Shown: in pieces, positions 19,454-30,080 of the stretch
Position numbering within the stretch: position 1 is the first letter of the stretch
Layout of the letters: every line of letters starts with the position of its first letter
From: Limnephilus marmoratus
Taxonomy: Eukaryota > Arthropoda > Insecta > Trichoptera > Limnephilidae
Length of the DNA: 64,000 nucleotides
Assembly: GCA_917880885.1 (NCBI GenBank)
Contig: OU862907.1
Coordinates: 68,877,072 to 68,941,071 of the forward strand
Direction: 5' to 3'
Made by a program: the position numbers and the translations under genes
The notes under the pieces: generated by a model
Seen by the model: only the letters and a program-made list of their open reading frames with translations
The model's database searches: none
What the model was told of the DNA's origin: nothing

Positions 19454-19647
19454 GACGGCAAACCAAGTTTCTTCCCGACCCCTTCAGGTTAAAAAGTAGA
19501 TATTTGTAAGATTGCATACAGTGTAAATAAGTTTATAAACAAATCCTTGTTTAAAACAATAACGCTGGTTATATGGACGCATAGATCAAACAATCGGATA
19601 CAGAATTGAAACACAAACAGAGGTAATAACCCCCTCAGTATTCGGCA

Positions 19648-19686
19648 GTCGGCACTCGGCACTCGGCACTCGGCACTCGGCACTCG
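19648..19686 (+). repeat. Heptamer tandem GGCACTC
   Basis: About five copies of GGCACTC (first with GGCAGTC). The matching place in arm 2 (38786-38810) has only about two units plus a variant, so copy number changed after the arms separated. Confidence 0.85.
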
Positions 19687-20292
19687 GACCATCCGACCCT
19701 TGTTTATCTGCTCGGTAATATCTCATTTTGTTTATATGAACATTGTCGTAAAATAATTATTTAGAATTATTTATGAATAGTTAAGATATGGATGTGTTAT
19801 TTGAGCAAGCCTTGCACAAGGAATGATCTAGTGAAACATACATACATAAATACATGCAGACATACTTACATACATACATACATTTGAACACAGCCCAATT
19901 TATCAAACGCAATACATGAAGCACAGACATAAAGTGTTGAAACAACTGCTAACATATTAAGAAATTAAAACATATTATATTAAGTCTTTAATTGAATATA
20001 ACTCTTTATAAAGATTATTTTTCTGTTTCTATGGAGTTATATTATGTATGTGCCTGTTATTACTATAAAGACATGAAAACACACTTCTTTTATTTATTAC
20101 ATTTTAATAATTTATTGTCTATTGATGTGTCGATGATAAGTCATTTTTTTGTTTATTTTTATGTTTTCTATTTATCCATTGTTCAATACATGAATGTAGT
20201 ACCTATCCTACATCTGATAATAATATGTATTATTGAGACATGAATACTGTTATTTGTATTAAATATTGTTGCCTTTTGTTTAATTCTATGTA

Positions 20293-20345
20293 CAGTATAG
20301 TCTCTGTAATCCGAACCCACTATAATCCGAACCACCATGCCCGGT
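20293..20345 (+). mobile_element. Pogo/Tigger-like terminus in arm 1
   Basis: TACAGTATAGTCTCTGTAATCCGAACC with an imperfect internal repeat ATAATCCGAACC has the look of Tc1/mariner-pogo (Tigger) inverted-repeat ends next to a TA. The opposite terminus and a transposase were not found. The same end is in arm 2 at ~38148-38196. Confidence 0.4.
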
Positions 20346-20689
20346 ATATCAGTAGCTGCATATCCTCGCTAAGTGTGTTTCCTCGCTCAAATTAAAGCAG
20401 GCTAATCCTTGATAAGCCGCAAACTAGTTACTTTTTTAGACACCGAGGCGTTAGCAGTGACGCATGTTAAATTTGACCGTTACGTAAATTGTTAAAATCA
20501 TTTTCCTTATATCTTTCCTATTTCGTATTCTAAGGTAAAATTTTTAACTTGGCTTGACTTGATTTAAGTAAAATTGTTATTGTTGTACCTTCTTTGGTAG
20601 TGTTTTCTGTCCCAAAATGATATCAATTAACATTTTTGAATTGCTAAAAGAGCCAAGGAATTGTTGAGTTATATTCTAAACATCTCCAA

Positions 20690-20900
20690 GGATTTATAAA
20701 GTTATATAAAATATAAATATTGTTAGTGTCTCTAACTAGAAGCCTCCTAGAATATAATTCTCCAATATCTGTCTCCTTATGGAAACCATAATTAATACTG
20801 TTGAAAGAGTTCAAAGCTAATTTACAAAAAGTGTTGATTTCAAATTTATAATTCTGTTGAAATAATATCCATATTATTTGGTTTTGTTCCAACGAGATTG
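20690..20900 (+). pseudogene. LINE reverse transcriptase scrap in arm 1
   Basis: The plus strand reads LLVSLTRSLLEYNSP, IWSPYMETIINTVERVQ before degenerating. This is the same RT C-terminal block as at 4975-5090 (LYVSLVRSLMEYNSVVWSP). Stops are frequent. Mirrored at ~37590-37790 in arm 2. Confidence 0.55.
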
Positions 20901-21844
20901 TTTTAATAAAGGTAGAAGAATATGAATTGATGTTGCATGTTTATTTAAAAGATGAAATAATCTGTTGGACAGCCATGAAATCCTAACGGAAATGTTGCTT
21001 TATCGTGTATAGTTGATAATAACTGGGAATTGTTGTCTGTATCAGCGCTCTTGAGGTGATTTTTCACGAAAATGGCGCTATATAAATTATACAAATATTA
21101 TTGTTGTGACAATAATACAAGCTTGTGTCTTGTAATTGTAATTCTGCTATAAATATTTGACACTGTTGGTGCAGCATATGCTAATATAGTCAATATGCCC
21201 TTGTTCGGGGCTGTGTTGAAATAACATAAGGTTTTACTCCTGAAGCACAACAACAGTTTTGCAGACCTAACTTTAGCATTACTTCTGTTACTCTTCCTGT
21301 TGTTCGCCATATTATTAATAACATTTCTATTAAACTTTTCTTTCAACCACTTCTATAAGCACATCATTATTCATGTTTATTATAATTTGTTAACTGCCAT
21401 TATGTTTTATTTTATATAATTTGTCTGATATGTTTACTTTGGAGTTGTTTACATTGTGTTACTTTCCTTTGTTATTTATTATTACATATTTGTTCTTATT
21501 CTACTATTCTATTCTGCTGTTATTTTACTGTTGTAATTTCTGTAACAATATTAAATTACCTGAACACAGTTCTGATAGTTATTTAGAATATGACAGGCTA
21601 TTAGGTTAGCTGCCATTGCTCTAAAATCAAATCAACAATATGATATTAGCGATGAGGAACTAAATTATTATTTACCAGATGAAAGGGAGAAAGAATTAAA
21701 TTGTAAACAATTATTTGTAAATATGTATTGAACTGTGAAACAATAAACGTGTCTCTTGAAATATCTTGTTTTTTATTATATTTATGTGTTTGTTCCTTTG
21801 TTATTCCTATTTTCCAACACAACTATCTGTCCTATAACTGACTA

Positions 21845-22110
21845 TGAGCTTCATTGAAGCCAGAGCCAAGTTAACATCTCAGAACCTGGGCGTACTGTAC
21901 AGGGCCCACAGATACACAGCATAATATACAACTGATCACCCTGTACAGCAAGTATTGCAAGTACACCCCCGCTGTAGTCTAGTAGGCAGCCACCTCTGGT
22001 CTGCAGCTCCAATATACCTGACAATCTCTTGACGCTGTGGATGAACAGGTGATCTGTTTGATAAAAACATATCTTAACAAACGGACTGCAATCTTTGGAG
22101 CACATATTTC
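21845..22110 (+). pseudogene. LINE RT scrap (RTE/CR1-like family shared with 23640 and 28430)
   Basis: The plus strand reads SFIEARAKLTSQNLGVLYRAHRYTA, with a stop, then HPRCSLVGSHLWSAAPIYL. This corresponds to the RT region 'hIearAKLAS-KLGVL-RA-RYF ... EYCSHLW-GAP'. The mirrored copy lies at 35700-36010 on the minus strand. Confidence 0.6.
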
Positions 22111-22640
22111 AGGTGGGAAACCTTGGGCTTGGCCCTGCACAGCATCCCCAAAGGCGAAATAAGTATTTTATGGAGTTAAGTAGTTTTAAGCACTTGGTAA
22201 GTATACAATATTTCAGGCTAGAAAAGAGTATTGAACCCGTGACACCACACTGGGAACCATGGCTTTGGCAACTTGGCTACTAACCCGTGGATGACAAACA
22301 TAATAAAATAAAACCCAAATTTAAATGCACTTTGTTTAATATTAAATAATAGATTAACCTAGAGATATATAGTTCTAATATTTCATATACATACACTGCA
22401 GTAATATTGACATATTTCTCAATTGCGCCACTTAAGGTGTATTTTAAAAATAATTTAATTTACAAATAGAAAAGATCAGAAAGTGGACCTATTTAAAGAA
22501 AATAATTAAACATTGAAGCAATATTGATTATCCAGTCATACACATTGTGCAGTAAACAGATATTATCAGGAATTAGTACCTTGCAGAGTGGAACATACTC
22601 TCAGTATCGCCCTGCTGAGAGATCACCAATCACAAGCGAA

Positions 22641-23639
22641 ACATTACTTGCTTGGCTTGGCTCGAGCAACTGTGGAAAGTGCAGTACATATTTATATATG
22701 CATGTATATTACAATACATTACAATAGGATACTTTGTCTGTCCAACTGGGAAGGATACCCGTTTCAGGACAGACAAATTGTATATTTAGTTCATAATATT
22801 CTTCACAAAGGAATGTTTTCATTCAAGATATCACAGGAATTTGCTTCTGTCAACACAACTTTTGAGAACATTAAGAATTGTATTCTGAACGAAGTGATGG
22901 TTTCTTTGTCTTTAAAGGAATCGCAAAGATGTGATTTTTTTTCAAAGTCATTTTGGAGAACATTAATAATTGCATTCAGAATGAATGAGGTTTCTTTGGT
23001 GAGATCACAAGTAGGAAAATTTTTCCAGGCCATTTCTGAGAACATTTACAATTGAAAAATTAGAATTTACACATTTATAAACCAATATTTGACATATGAA
23101 TTCCCAATGCATTTATGACTATTTAATTTTAATAAAGTACTATGTTCACAAAGGGGTTTGAACTCAACACCTGTGCTACTTACATCCCACTCAAACAGTT
23201 ACAAAGGTCTATACAATACATATGACTGGATAATGCACAACACATATTTACATAACACATATCTCATTGGGAAAATTTTCATTATTGATTTATTTAGTGA
23301 TAAAAAGAAATGAAATATACTATAGACTTCAGATTTCTAGATAACATAATCCCTTAGTACACTGAATGCAATATGATCTAGATCCATTTCTAGTAAAACC
23401 AATGGCGTCAAAGACTTTTCGACTCATAGGCCCTAAACAGGTCAATGATATTGAATATCTTTTCAAAAAAGATATTTGAAAATGTTTGATCAATTTCAAC
23501 CAAATAAAGAATAATTGGGCTCATTTCAACCTGGGTCTTGTAGAGACTAACAGAATTTGTTGTTGAAGCGACCGGTTCTTATATGACTTGGAGATTATTC
23601 CATTGAAATACCGGTAGAACAAGGATATCATTCACATCT
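22641..23639. other. No recognised gene; one open frame of unknown meaning
   Basis: A 155-codon plus frame (22588-23055) spans the edge of arm 1. It includes a diverged internal duplication: GAGAACATTAAGAATTGTAT at ~22864 and GAGAACATTAATAATTGCAT at ~22957. It has no recognisable domain and starts in SINE-1 sequence, so I do not call it a gene. The remainder is AT-rich. Confidence 0.45.
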
Positions 23640-23935
23640 GACGTCTATGCTATAAAGATTGCAATCGTACTGTCAAAGAGACCACCCTTTTCTGAACTTT
23701 TTTGTGCAGGTATTTTGTGTCTTAGACGCCCCCAGCTTCCGAGAGGCTAACTTGACTCTGGCTTCGATGGAGCCCCCATGCTTGAGCTGGTCACTTAGAG
23801 CTACACCGAGCATATCAGTGGAAGGCTTGTTGGGAAGATTGCTTCCGTTGAAGGAGACCAAATTGTCATTTAGATCCCTTTTAGAAGTATTAGTAATCAG
23901 ACATGAAATATAATATAGTAAAGCTGCCATTAATG
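23640..23935 (-). pseudogene. LINE reverse transcriptase fragment
   Basis: The minus frame 23930-23673 reads DLNDNLVSFNGSNLPNKPS, DMLGVALSDQLKHGGSIEAR, VKLASRKLGASKTQNT. This is the RT segment after the catalytic motif ('v-lnG--l ... LGV-l---l-----I--rvk-ASrKLG'). Same family as the pieces at 21845 and 28430. No active-site residues are included. Confidence 0.6.
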
Positions 23936-24174
23936 AATATTAGATGTAAGTACCTACTCCAGACAAAACAAGTGTATGAGTAGCGAGGACTTCATTCTCT
24001 GTAGATCAATACAGGCAGATGATGATGATGCTAAATGTATGCGTATTAATTAGCGTATTATGGTTTTATAACCTCCCCTCTCTTAACTTAATAATACATA
24101 AATATACATTATTAGACTAGAGATTCTACACAGCTTATAAAGGAAGAGCATTGAGGGGAAAATAATACTTTTAC

Positions 24175-24605
24175 TCCACACAGGAGGCCTTGAGGAAAAC
24201 ATTCTCTCAGGGCCTATGTCATCTTAAAGATGCTGTGTGGAGGGTCTTTTGAGGGAAGGGAAGGAGTGGAAGATCTGAGAAGGAAAAAGGTATGAGGGAT
24301 GTGTAGGAATCTTGGTATCAGTTTCTCCAGGAGTTACGGACGTATGAATCCATCCCTCCCACTGTGGGACGAGGCGATGTTCCGAGAGAATCCGGCTGGA
24401 GATGTCAAAAGGTCTCCGGCCCGCCACGTAGCAAGTGAGCAAACACATCGTCCGCCAAAACCTAGACAAAACTCAACCCATGAATTTGATTACCCCAAAA
24501 TCACCAAACTTAGCAAAACTTGGGGTGACCTGAGGCAGGGGTGTTGGTTTTCCATTGAATGGTTCCCGGGGCGGCGGTGCCTATACTCGCCTCCCAAATT
24601 GACGT
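24175..24605 (+). repeat. Dispersed repeat with CTCCACACAG hairpin
   Basis: Starts with CTCCACACAGGAGGCCTTGAG, closes a hairpin with GCTGTGTGGAGGGTC at ~24230, then carries the shared series ATGAATCCATCCCTCCCACT, CCACGTAGCAAGTGAGC, CAAAACCTAGACAAAACTC and TTCCCGGGGCGGCGGTGCC. The most complete copy in the window. Confidence 0.7.
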
Positions 24606-24955
24606 ATGATAGATTTAGTGTAGTAACTGACAGGAGCCAGTTGGACTATTGCAACCCTGATTGGGATATGTTGTGAGGAGAGGAGGGAGATGAGAAAGAT
24701 GAAGGTTTGAAGGTACCAAGCTATTCAAATCTAGTCAATAATCATGAATAAAGTCATTTCAAACAATCTTTCGCTTCTGAACTATATCTGCATAAAACTT
24801 TTTTTTATTTCTAAATGGAATCATTGCCATATTCAGAATATAGGTAATACTCTGTTTGTTCTACTGGTATTTCAATGGAAGCCGTTGATTCTTTTAGCGG
24901 CGATTATTCGACAACGTTAAAGTGTACCCTCTATCTGGTACAATACTCAGATTAC
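24606..24955. other. No recognisable feature
   Basis: About 350 bases of AT-rich sequence; a weak SINE-1 scrap near 24710 (CCAAGCTATTCAAATCTAG). Confidence 0.5.
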
Positions 24956-25229
24956 TCATAAATACTATAAAATGAAGTCGCTCCCGCTGTCTGTCCGCTT
25001 AGGTCTTTTAAACTACGCTACGGATTTCACCAATAGATAGTGAGTGATTCATGAGGAAGGTTCTTAGGTATAAAATTTGTCAAGTTTTAGTGTAAATTGG
25101 CTGAAATAGGACTGGCAAGCAGGCAGGTGGTGTGGATTTGATTTAACATATGGCGTTGGTTATAAAGGTTGGGTAATGGCGTGGCATTGTGTTTCGTCAG
25201 TCGCAGCAACGTGCGGCCGGGTCTGCTAG
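24956..25229 (+). mobile_element. Short non-autonomous Helitron
   Basis: Starts TCATAAATACTATAAAATG and ends GCGGCCGGGTCTGCTAG followed by T. The interior has CACCAATAGATAGTGAGTGA and ATTCATGAGGAAGG, typical of short arthropod Helitrons. A 5' piece of the same family is at 28210-28410 and a 3' piece at 26020-26097. Confidence 0.75.
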
Positions 25230-25789
25230 TCAATAATAATACACAAAACGTGTGGTGAAAAGTTTTTTTTTTTAATATTTTCTGGGTTACTAGTAGGATA
25301 TTTCAAAATGTCAGACTAATAAAATGGACTTTAATGCTTCCAGGTGTTATTTTGTAGAATATTTAATATGTAAAACAGACACGTGCAATTATTAATAATT
25401 GATTTGTGGCGAGCATTTGAATATTGCTTTCCTCATTATCTTAAAACTTAGAATTTGGAGATGTCTGCCTAATCAACCAGACGATCGATATACACATTGA
25501 AAGTCTAATTCATTTATACGTAATAAGGTATTTCAATGAATACACCAAGCGTTCTATGTATTTAAATCAATGCATTCGTAAGTTTTGAGTACAAAACAAG
25601 TAAAAGAAAAACAGCGCCATTTTTCCACCAATTTCTATTTTATTTATTTATTTCTTCATTTTACTGACAAGCATTTATATGAAATGAAAATTAAATATTC
25701 CAGATATTTTACAATATATTAACAAATAACAAAATGCAGAAAAAATACTTCATCACTATAATAATGACAAATACACCAAGCACCGACAG
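25230..25789. other. No recognisable gene
   Basis: AT-rich. 25620-25760 looks like a reversed LINE tail (TTTATTTATTTATTTCTTC at 25639) without coding sequence. Confidence 0.4.
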
Positions 25790-25995
25790 CACGGATACAT
25801 CCCGGCACCGCCGCCCCGGGAACCATTTATTGGATTACCAACACCTCTGCCATAAGTCACCCCAAGTGGTTCGCTGATTTAGCAAAGGGCTTGCGTTCAC
25901 GGGGTGAGGTTTGTACAGATCTTGGCGTGGCAGGCCGGATCAGGAGAGAATGGTGGAGGAAGGCCTTTTATATATCTCTCGAAACATCGCCTCAT
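25790..25995 (-). repeat. Copy of dispersed 'CCATCCCTCCCACTG' repeat, minus
   Basis: CACCGCCGCCCCGGGAACC, TAAGTCACCCCAAG and GTGAGGTTTGTACAGATCTT are in reverse order to the 24175 copy. Confidence 0.6.
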
Positions 25996-26019
25996 CAAGC
26001 AAACTCAAAGACGGCGGTG

Positions 26020-26097
26020 GTAATAAAGGTTGGATAACCATCCAGTAGATGACGTTGTGTTTTATTAGCCACAGCAACGCGTGGCTGGGTCAGCTAG
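26020..26097 (+). mobile_element. Helitron 3' end fragment
   Basis: GGTGGTAATAAAGGTTGGAT ... CAGCAACGCGTGGCTGGGTCAGCTAG parallels the last 80 bases of the 24956-25229 element. Confidence 0.6.
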
Positions 26098-26148
26098 TCT
26101 TACATAATTTCTAAATATGGTAAGAGTACACAAGGTGCAAGTAATGAC

Positions 26149-26545
26149 GGCCGGCATAGTCCAGCGGTAAGGCTCTTGACTCGCACACCGAAGGTCGCGG
26201 GATCGAATCCCGGCGTGGCAAATAGATTTTATTTGATTAATTTGTGTTATTTCACAATTTATTCATTTAAAATAATGCATGGTATATTTGCGGCACGTTC
26301 CAGAGTGGAAGAAACTCTCAGTATCGCCCTGGTGTAAGACCCACCATTCAGAATTGATTAGTTGCTTGAAACGGCATCAGCCGTGTTTGGTGACCAGATC
26401 TGAACAGCCAGGTACTTCCCCACCTTCCTCTTCCCTATCTCCTTCCCTTCCCCGCTACCTTCAGCCTCACAACATACCCCAATTGGGGATACCATAGTCT
26501 CACTGACTTCAGACGGGAGCAGTTAGGGCTCTTGTGCGGTATTCA
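26149..26545 (+). repeat. SINE-1, most complete copy
   Basis: tRNA-like head: CCGGCATAGTCCAGCGGTAA (A-box) and GGTCGCGGGATCGAATCCC (B-box), closing with GGCGTGGC. Then a TTTATTTGATTAATTTGTGT linker and a conserved body (CGGCACGTTCCAGAGTGGAA, CTCAGTATCGCCCTGGTGTA, TGGTGACCAGATCTGAACAG, CATACCCCAATTGGGGATAC). RNA polymerase III would transcribe it. The anticodon stem does not pair, so it is not a functional tRNA gene. Other copies: 8425(-), 14280-15078(-), 33165, 34078 and the split head at 5700/6921. Confidence 0.8.
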
Positions 26546-26854
26546 TGTAAAAGTTAGGAATAAGGCCAATAAGTAAATATAGATATAATAGACAAAAATA
26601 GGTAATGGGAACCCACTAAGGCACTGCCTGTGTGTGGGTAATATAAACAAGAATGTTGTATGTACAATAAGTACCTACAGGTAACAGGCTATATCAATAA
26701 GTACAGGTAAAAAATGTAATTTTTAAAGTAAAGGTTTAGAAATATGTGTAAAAACATTGTAATAAAATTAGGCAGTAATGTTAAATGCTTATCTCATTTC
26801 AAAAAGGTGTGAACTTTTTTCGAGGGATATTTATTTTTCTTAAATATATGTAAG
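26546..26854. other. No recognisable feature
   Basis: AT-rich spacer of about 300 bases between a SINE and the next dispersed repeat. Confidence 0.5.
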
Positions 26855-27165
26855 TCTACGTTTGGTGACGACACCCATCAGTCCGTTAGATGCGTTGGGA
26901 GCCGGATCAGAAAAGTCTGAGAGACTCTTTGACCTCTATAGCCGAATTCTCTCGACCCATCGCCTTGCACCGCAGTGGGAGGGTGCATCCGAACGTCCGC
27001 CACTTCTTGATGCACTGACCCTGAGATTCCTACTCACTTCTCATTCCTTTTTCCTTTCCAGAACTTTCCCCCCTTCCTTTCCTTAAAAATACCCTCCACA
27101 CAGCATCCTCAAACATTACGTGGGTCCTGGGGGGAATTATTTTCATTGGACCTCGTGTACGGAGC
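26855..27165 (-). repeat. Dispersed repeat with hairpin tail, minus
   Basis: GAATTCTCTCGACCCATCGC, CTTGCACCGCAGTGGGAGGG and CCCTCCACACAGCATCC are reverse complements of the series in the 24175 copy. Confidence 0.6.
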
Positions 27166-27214
27166 TAATATATTGCTTCATTTTATATACGTACATCTCA
27201 TTCGAACTATGATT

Positions 27215-27799
27215 TACATTTTTTTATTATTATTATTGTATAAAAATTACATACAATGGGAATTTATACCCGCTAAGCTACTACAAATAGCTTGTCAGCA
27301 GGAGATTAGTTCCACAGATTAGTTAAAACAATACATGAAATAATCCTAAACGCGTCAACGTGGTAACAACATACATATATAACAGCATATTAACCATAAA
27401 CATATTTATATATACATACTAAACATTGTGATAATGTGATGTGCAATGTTGATAATTAGATATTATTCAGAGACCTATTTTATGGTGAAAAATTGTAGAT
27501 TAAGAATTGTTTAAAATATGATTAGACAGTTGAGTATACTATAATACACTAGACATTAATAACACAAAAATTGCAAATTAGTACATGGTGAGAGTGAGCA
27601 AAATATAATCTTAATACATAAGGTTACTCCCTAATAGCCATGATTTTAACATCAGTGAGAATTTCGTTATAGAGCAATTTTCTTTAAATTCGTATGGCAA
27701 TTTGTTAAATATTATATGGTATAAATAATATTCAAGTGTTCTTTGACCATATTTGTTTTGAAACACAGGTACTTTCATTCTCCAATACAACGTTTGCAT
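27215..27799 (-). pseudogene. LINE 3' fragment, minus strand
   Basis: The minus frame 27799-27611 reads NKYGQRTLEYYLYHIIFNKL, PYEFKENCSITKFSLMLKSW, the C-terminal 'n-lP--ik---s---Fk--lk--L' block of CR1/Jockey polymerases. It is followed on the minus strand by a 3' UTR hairpin (GTAGTAGCTTAGCGGGTATA) and an ATT-rich tail at 27215. The first ~10 residues of the frame (27770-27799) are antisense to the neighbouring plus-strand LINE. Confidence 0.55.
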
Positions 27800-28195
27800 A
27801 GTCTTGGTAACAAATACTTAAAACAATCTGGATGTATTTGAACTTAGCAAACTTCAAACGCCTAAAGTGCCAACTATTTATTTCTACCTATCCCATAAAC
27901 TAATGAGAACAACAATTTTAAACATTACCTACTTTATGTCAACTACTATATATTTTGTTTCTTATATTTTATGTTACCTTTATTTTGTTAACGCTTATAT
28001 TTTATGTAATCTAATTTTTTTTTTAACCCTTATATTTTATGTAACCTATATTTTGTTTTTAACAAATATTATGTTACTTGTATTGTGTACCTATTGTATT
28101 TTGTAAACCCATTATTTTCACTGTAATTAAAAAAAATGTACAGCATTCTATGTAAAAGCCCTACGGGCTTTAAATAAATATATATATTTTTTTTT
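27770..28195 (+). mobile_element. LINE 3' fragment, plus strand
   Basis: TTCATTCTCCAATACAACG and GGTAACAAATACTTAAAAC correspond to the 5330-5385 C-terminal block of the 4855 LINE. The 3' UTR ends GTAAAAGCCCTACGGGCT then TTAAATAAATA. It lies head to head with the minus fragment to its left. Confidence 0.6.
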
Positions 28196-28209
28196 AAATC
28201 CCTGCCTAG

Positions 28210-28410
28210 TCTCTATCTCTACATATTATAAAATAAAGTCTTCCCCCGTGTCTCTCTGTCTGTTCGCGATAAACTCAAAAACTACTGAACAGAATTTCAT
28301 GCGGTTTTCACCAATAGATAGAGCAATTCATGAGGAAGGTTTAGATACATAATTTGTCAAGGTTTTGTGATAATTGGTTGAAATTTATAATATATAACTG
28401 AGAATGTCTG
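28210..28410 (+). mobile_element. Helitron 5' fragment
   Basis: TATTATAAAATAAAGTCTTC, TTTTCACCAATAGATAGAGC and AATTCATGAGGAAGGTTTAG match the start of the 24956 Helitron; the 3' half is missing. Confidence 0.6.
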
Positions 28411-28427
28411 ATTTTTTTTTTAAAATT

Positions 28428-28860
28428 AACTCCACACAGGAGGCCTTGAGGAAAATAATTTCCCTCAGGGTCTATGTCATCTGGGATGCTGTGTGGAGGG
28501 TACTTTTGAGGAGAGGAAGGAATGAACATTGGTCTTGAAGAGACCCATGTTGTAGGAAGGAGGAAATAGAGGCCGGCAAATCATTCCACAGCCGAGCTGT
28601 TGAACACAAGAACGAGTCGAAGAAACGACTCGTTCTCATGTGACAAATGTCAACCGTGTACAAATGTTGGGCACGCGTTTGGCTTGTTTCCCGACTATGC
28701 ACCCGGTGCCGAAGGGATCAATGATGCTATTTCCTCGAAGCATCTTCCATTGTAATACCGGTAGAACAAGGATAGCATTCCCACCCGACGCCTGTGCTCT
28801 AAAGATTGCAATCCGTCTGTTAAGATGGGAGAGTCGAGGGTATTATTCAGGTATTTTGAA
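28428..28860 (-). pseudogene. C-terminal region of a LINE RT with hairpin tail
   Basis: The minus strand read in pieces gives LQSLEHRRRVGMLSLFYRYY-like sequence near 28800-28740 and, in the open frame 28702-28472, FFDSFLCSTARLWNDLPASI. This is the terminal 'HRR-vg-lslfyRyy ... R-t-rlWNdLPasv' domain of a dispersed insect LINE. The element ends at 28428 with the CTCCACACAG/CTGTGTGGAG hairpin found in the dispersed repeat family. Confidence 0.65.
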
Positions 28861-28884
28861 GCTCCAGACCAGAGGTGGCTGCCA

Positions 28885-29000
28885 AAATCATATAGTCGGT
28901 CTCCTCTTTGTGCGGTTCGTCGTATTCTCCCCTTTGTCTACTTTTTAGTTTTCATATATCTTTAGCGCCCCCCCTTGAGTTTTTTCTGTATCCGCCACTG
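28885..29000. repeat. hAT-type MITE end, second copy
   Basis: GTCGGTCTCCTCTTTGTGCG ... TTTTTTCTGTATCCGCCACTG, as at 18440-18552. Confidence 0.5.
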
Positions 29001-29300
29001 GCGTGAAAGGGTTAAGTTTTTCCTGCGGGAACGATTTAAACCGGACATAAAATCTGAAGAGAATATTTGGATGATTTACGCTACCGTCGTTTTTGTAAAA
29101 AATCACCCCAAGGGCGCTGTACAAACTTGTAATACATTTCTCAATCTAAAAAAACTACAAACTAGTCTAACAATTAAAAACAACTTATGGCCAAAAATTG
29201 CATCCACCGGTTCACTGATCACCGATACGAAAATATATGTACAATGTTTTGACCAATGAACGCGATGTTGCCTAAAAATCAATTAATACAGGACCATACC

Positions 29301-29858
29301 GCCACTGAGTCCAGCTTACTTCTTATGACGCCATCGAACATGGCTAGCATTGCATCTGGGTCATTATTATTTACACGTTCTGATGATAAATCCCAGGAGT
29401 TTGTAGCCTGCTGGACTGAGCCGTGATATGTGATCCGAGAACTTTAGTTTGGGATCAAAGACGACAGCGGATCTTTAAAGCTATTTACCACTGAGTCCAG
29501 CTTACTTCTTATGGCGCCTTCGAACATTGCTAGCATTGCATCTGGGTCATTATTGTTTACACGTTCTGATGATAAATCCCAGGAGTTTGTAGCCTGCTGG
29601 ACTGAGCCGTGATATGTGATCCGAGAACTTTAGTTTGGGATCAAAGACGACAGCGGATCTTTAAAGCTATTTACCACTGAGTCCAGCTTACTTCTTATGG
29701 CGCCTTCGAACATTGCTAGCATTGCATCTGGGTCATTATTGTTTACACGTTCTGATGATAAATCCCAGGAGTTTGTAGCCTGCTGGACTGAGCCGTGATA
29801 TGTGATCCGAGAACTTTAGTTTGGGATCAAAGACGACAGCAGATATTTAAAGCTATTT
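29301..29858 (+). repeat. Tandem repeat, three copies of a 186-bp unit
   Basis: Units start at 29301, 29487 and 29673 with CCACTGAGTCCAGCTTACTT and end CTATTTA. Length is exactly 186 in all three, with only a handful of differences (mostly in the first unit, and AGATATTTAAAG in the last). The near-identity implies a recent duplication. No coding capacity and no similarity seen elsewhere in the window. Confidence 0.9.
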
Positions 29859-30080
29859 ACTAGAGATAATGTTAGTTTGGGATTAAGGCACCGAGATAAT
29901 GTTTTTCCTTTAAAAGTGTACTCAAAAACTATAGGCTTCGGGAGCTGTGTATGTCATTGTTACACATTTTTTTAATATTTAATTTTGTAGCGTGCGGTAT
30001 TTGGTCCGACGCACGGATCCGAATACTTTCTCCCTCACACGCATAGCGCCGTCTTGCTCGGTGACTTTTGGCAAGAAAAC
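29859..30080. other. Spacer before the 30081 element
   Basis: Contains a GC-richer patch (29988-30065) without recognised domain. Confidence 0.4.

Larger units (their letters stand above)
19454..22640 (+). repeat. Inverted-duplication arm 1
   Basis: Collinear in reverse complement with 35290-38988. Matching anchors: GACGGCAAACCAAG (19454/38988), the frame at 19489-19692(-) with 38718-38954(+), AAACTTTTCTTTCAACCACT near 21330 with its reverse complement near 37120, the block at 21851-22105 with 35809-36000, and CTGCTGAGAGATCACCAATC (22610/35310). The arm contains LINE scraps, not genes. Small frames within are not supported as proteins even though some are shared by both arms. Confidence 0.8.

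Noticed and set aside
22588..23055. 155-codon open frame as a gene
   Set aside because: It starts inside SINE-derived and inverted-arm sequence, has no domain and contains a diverged internal duplication.
26149..26220. tRNA gene
   Set aside because: A- and B-boxes are present but the anticodon stem does not pair and the sequence is followed by a body repeated elsewhere; it is a SINE head.
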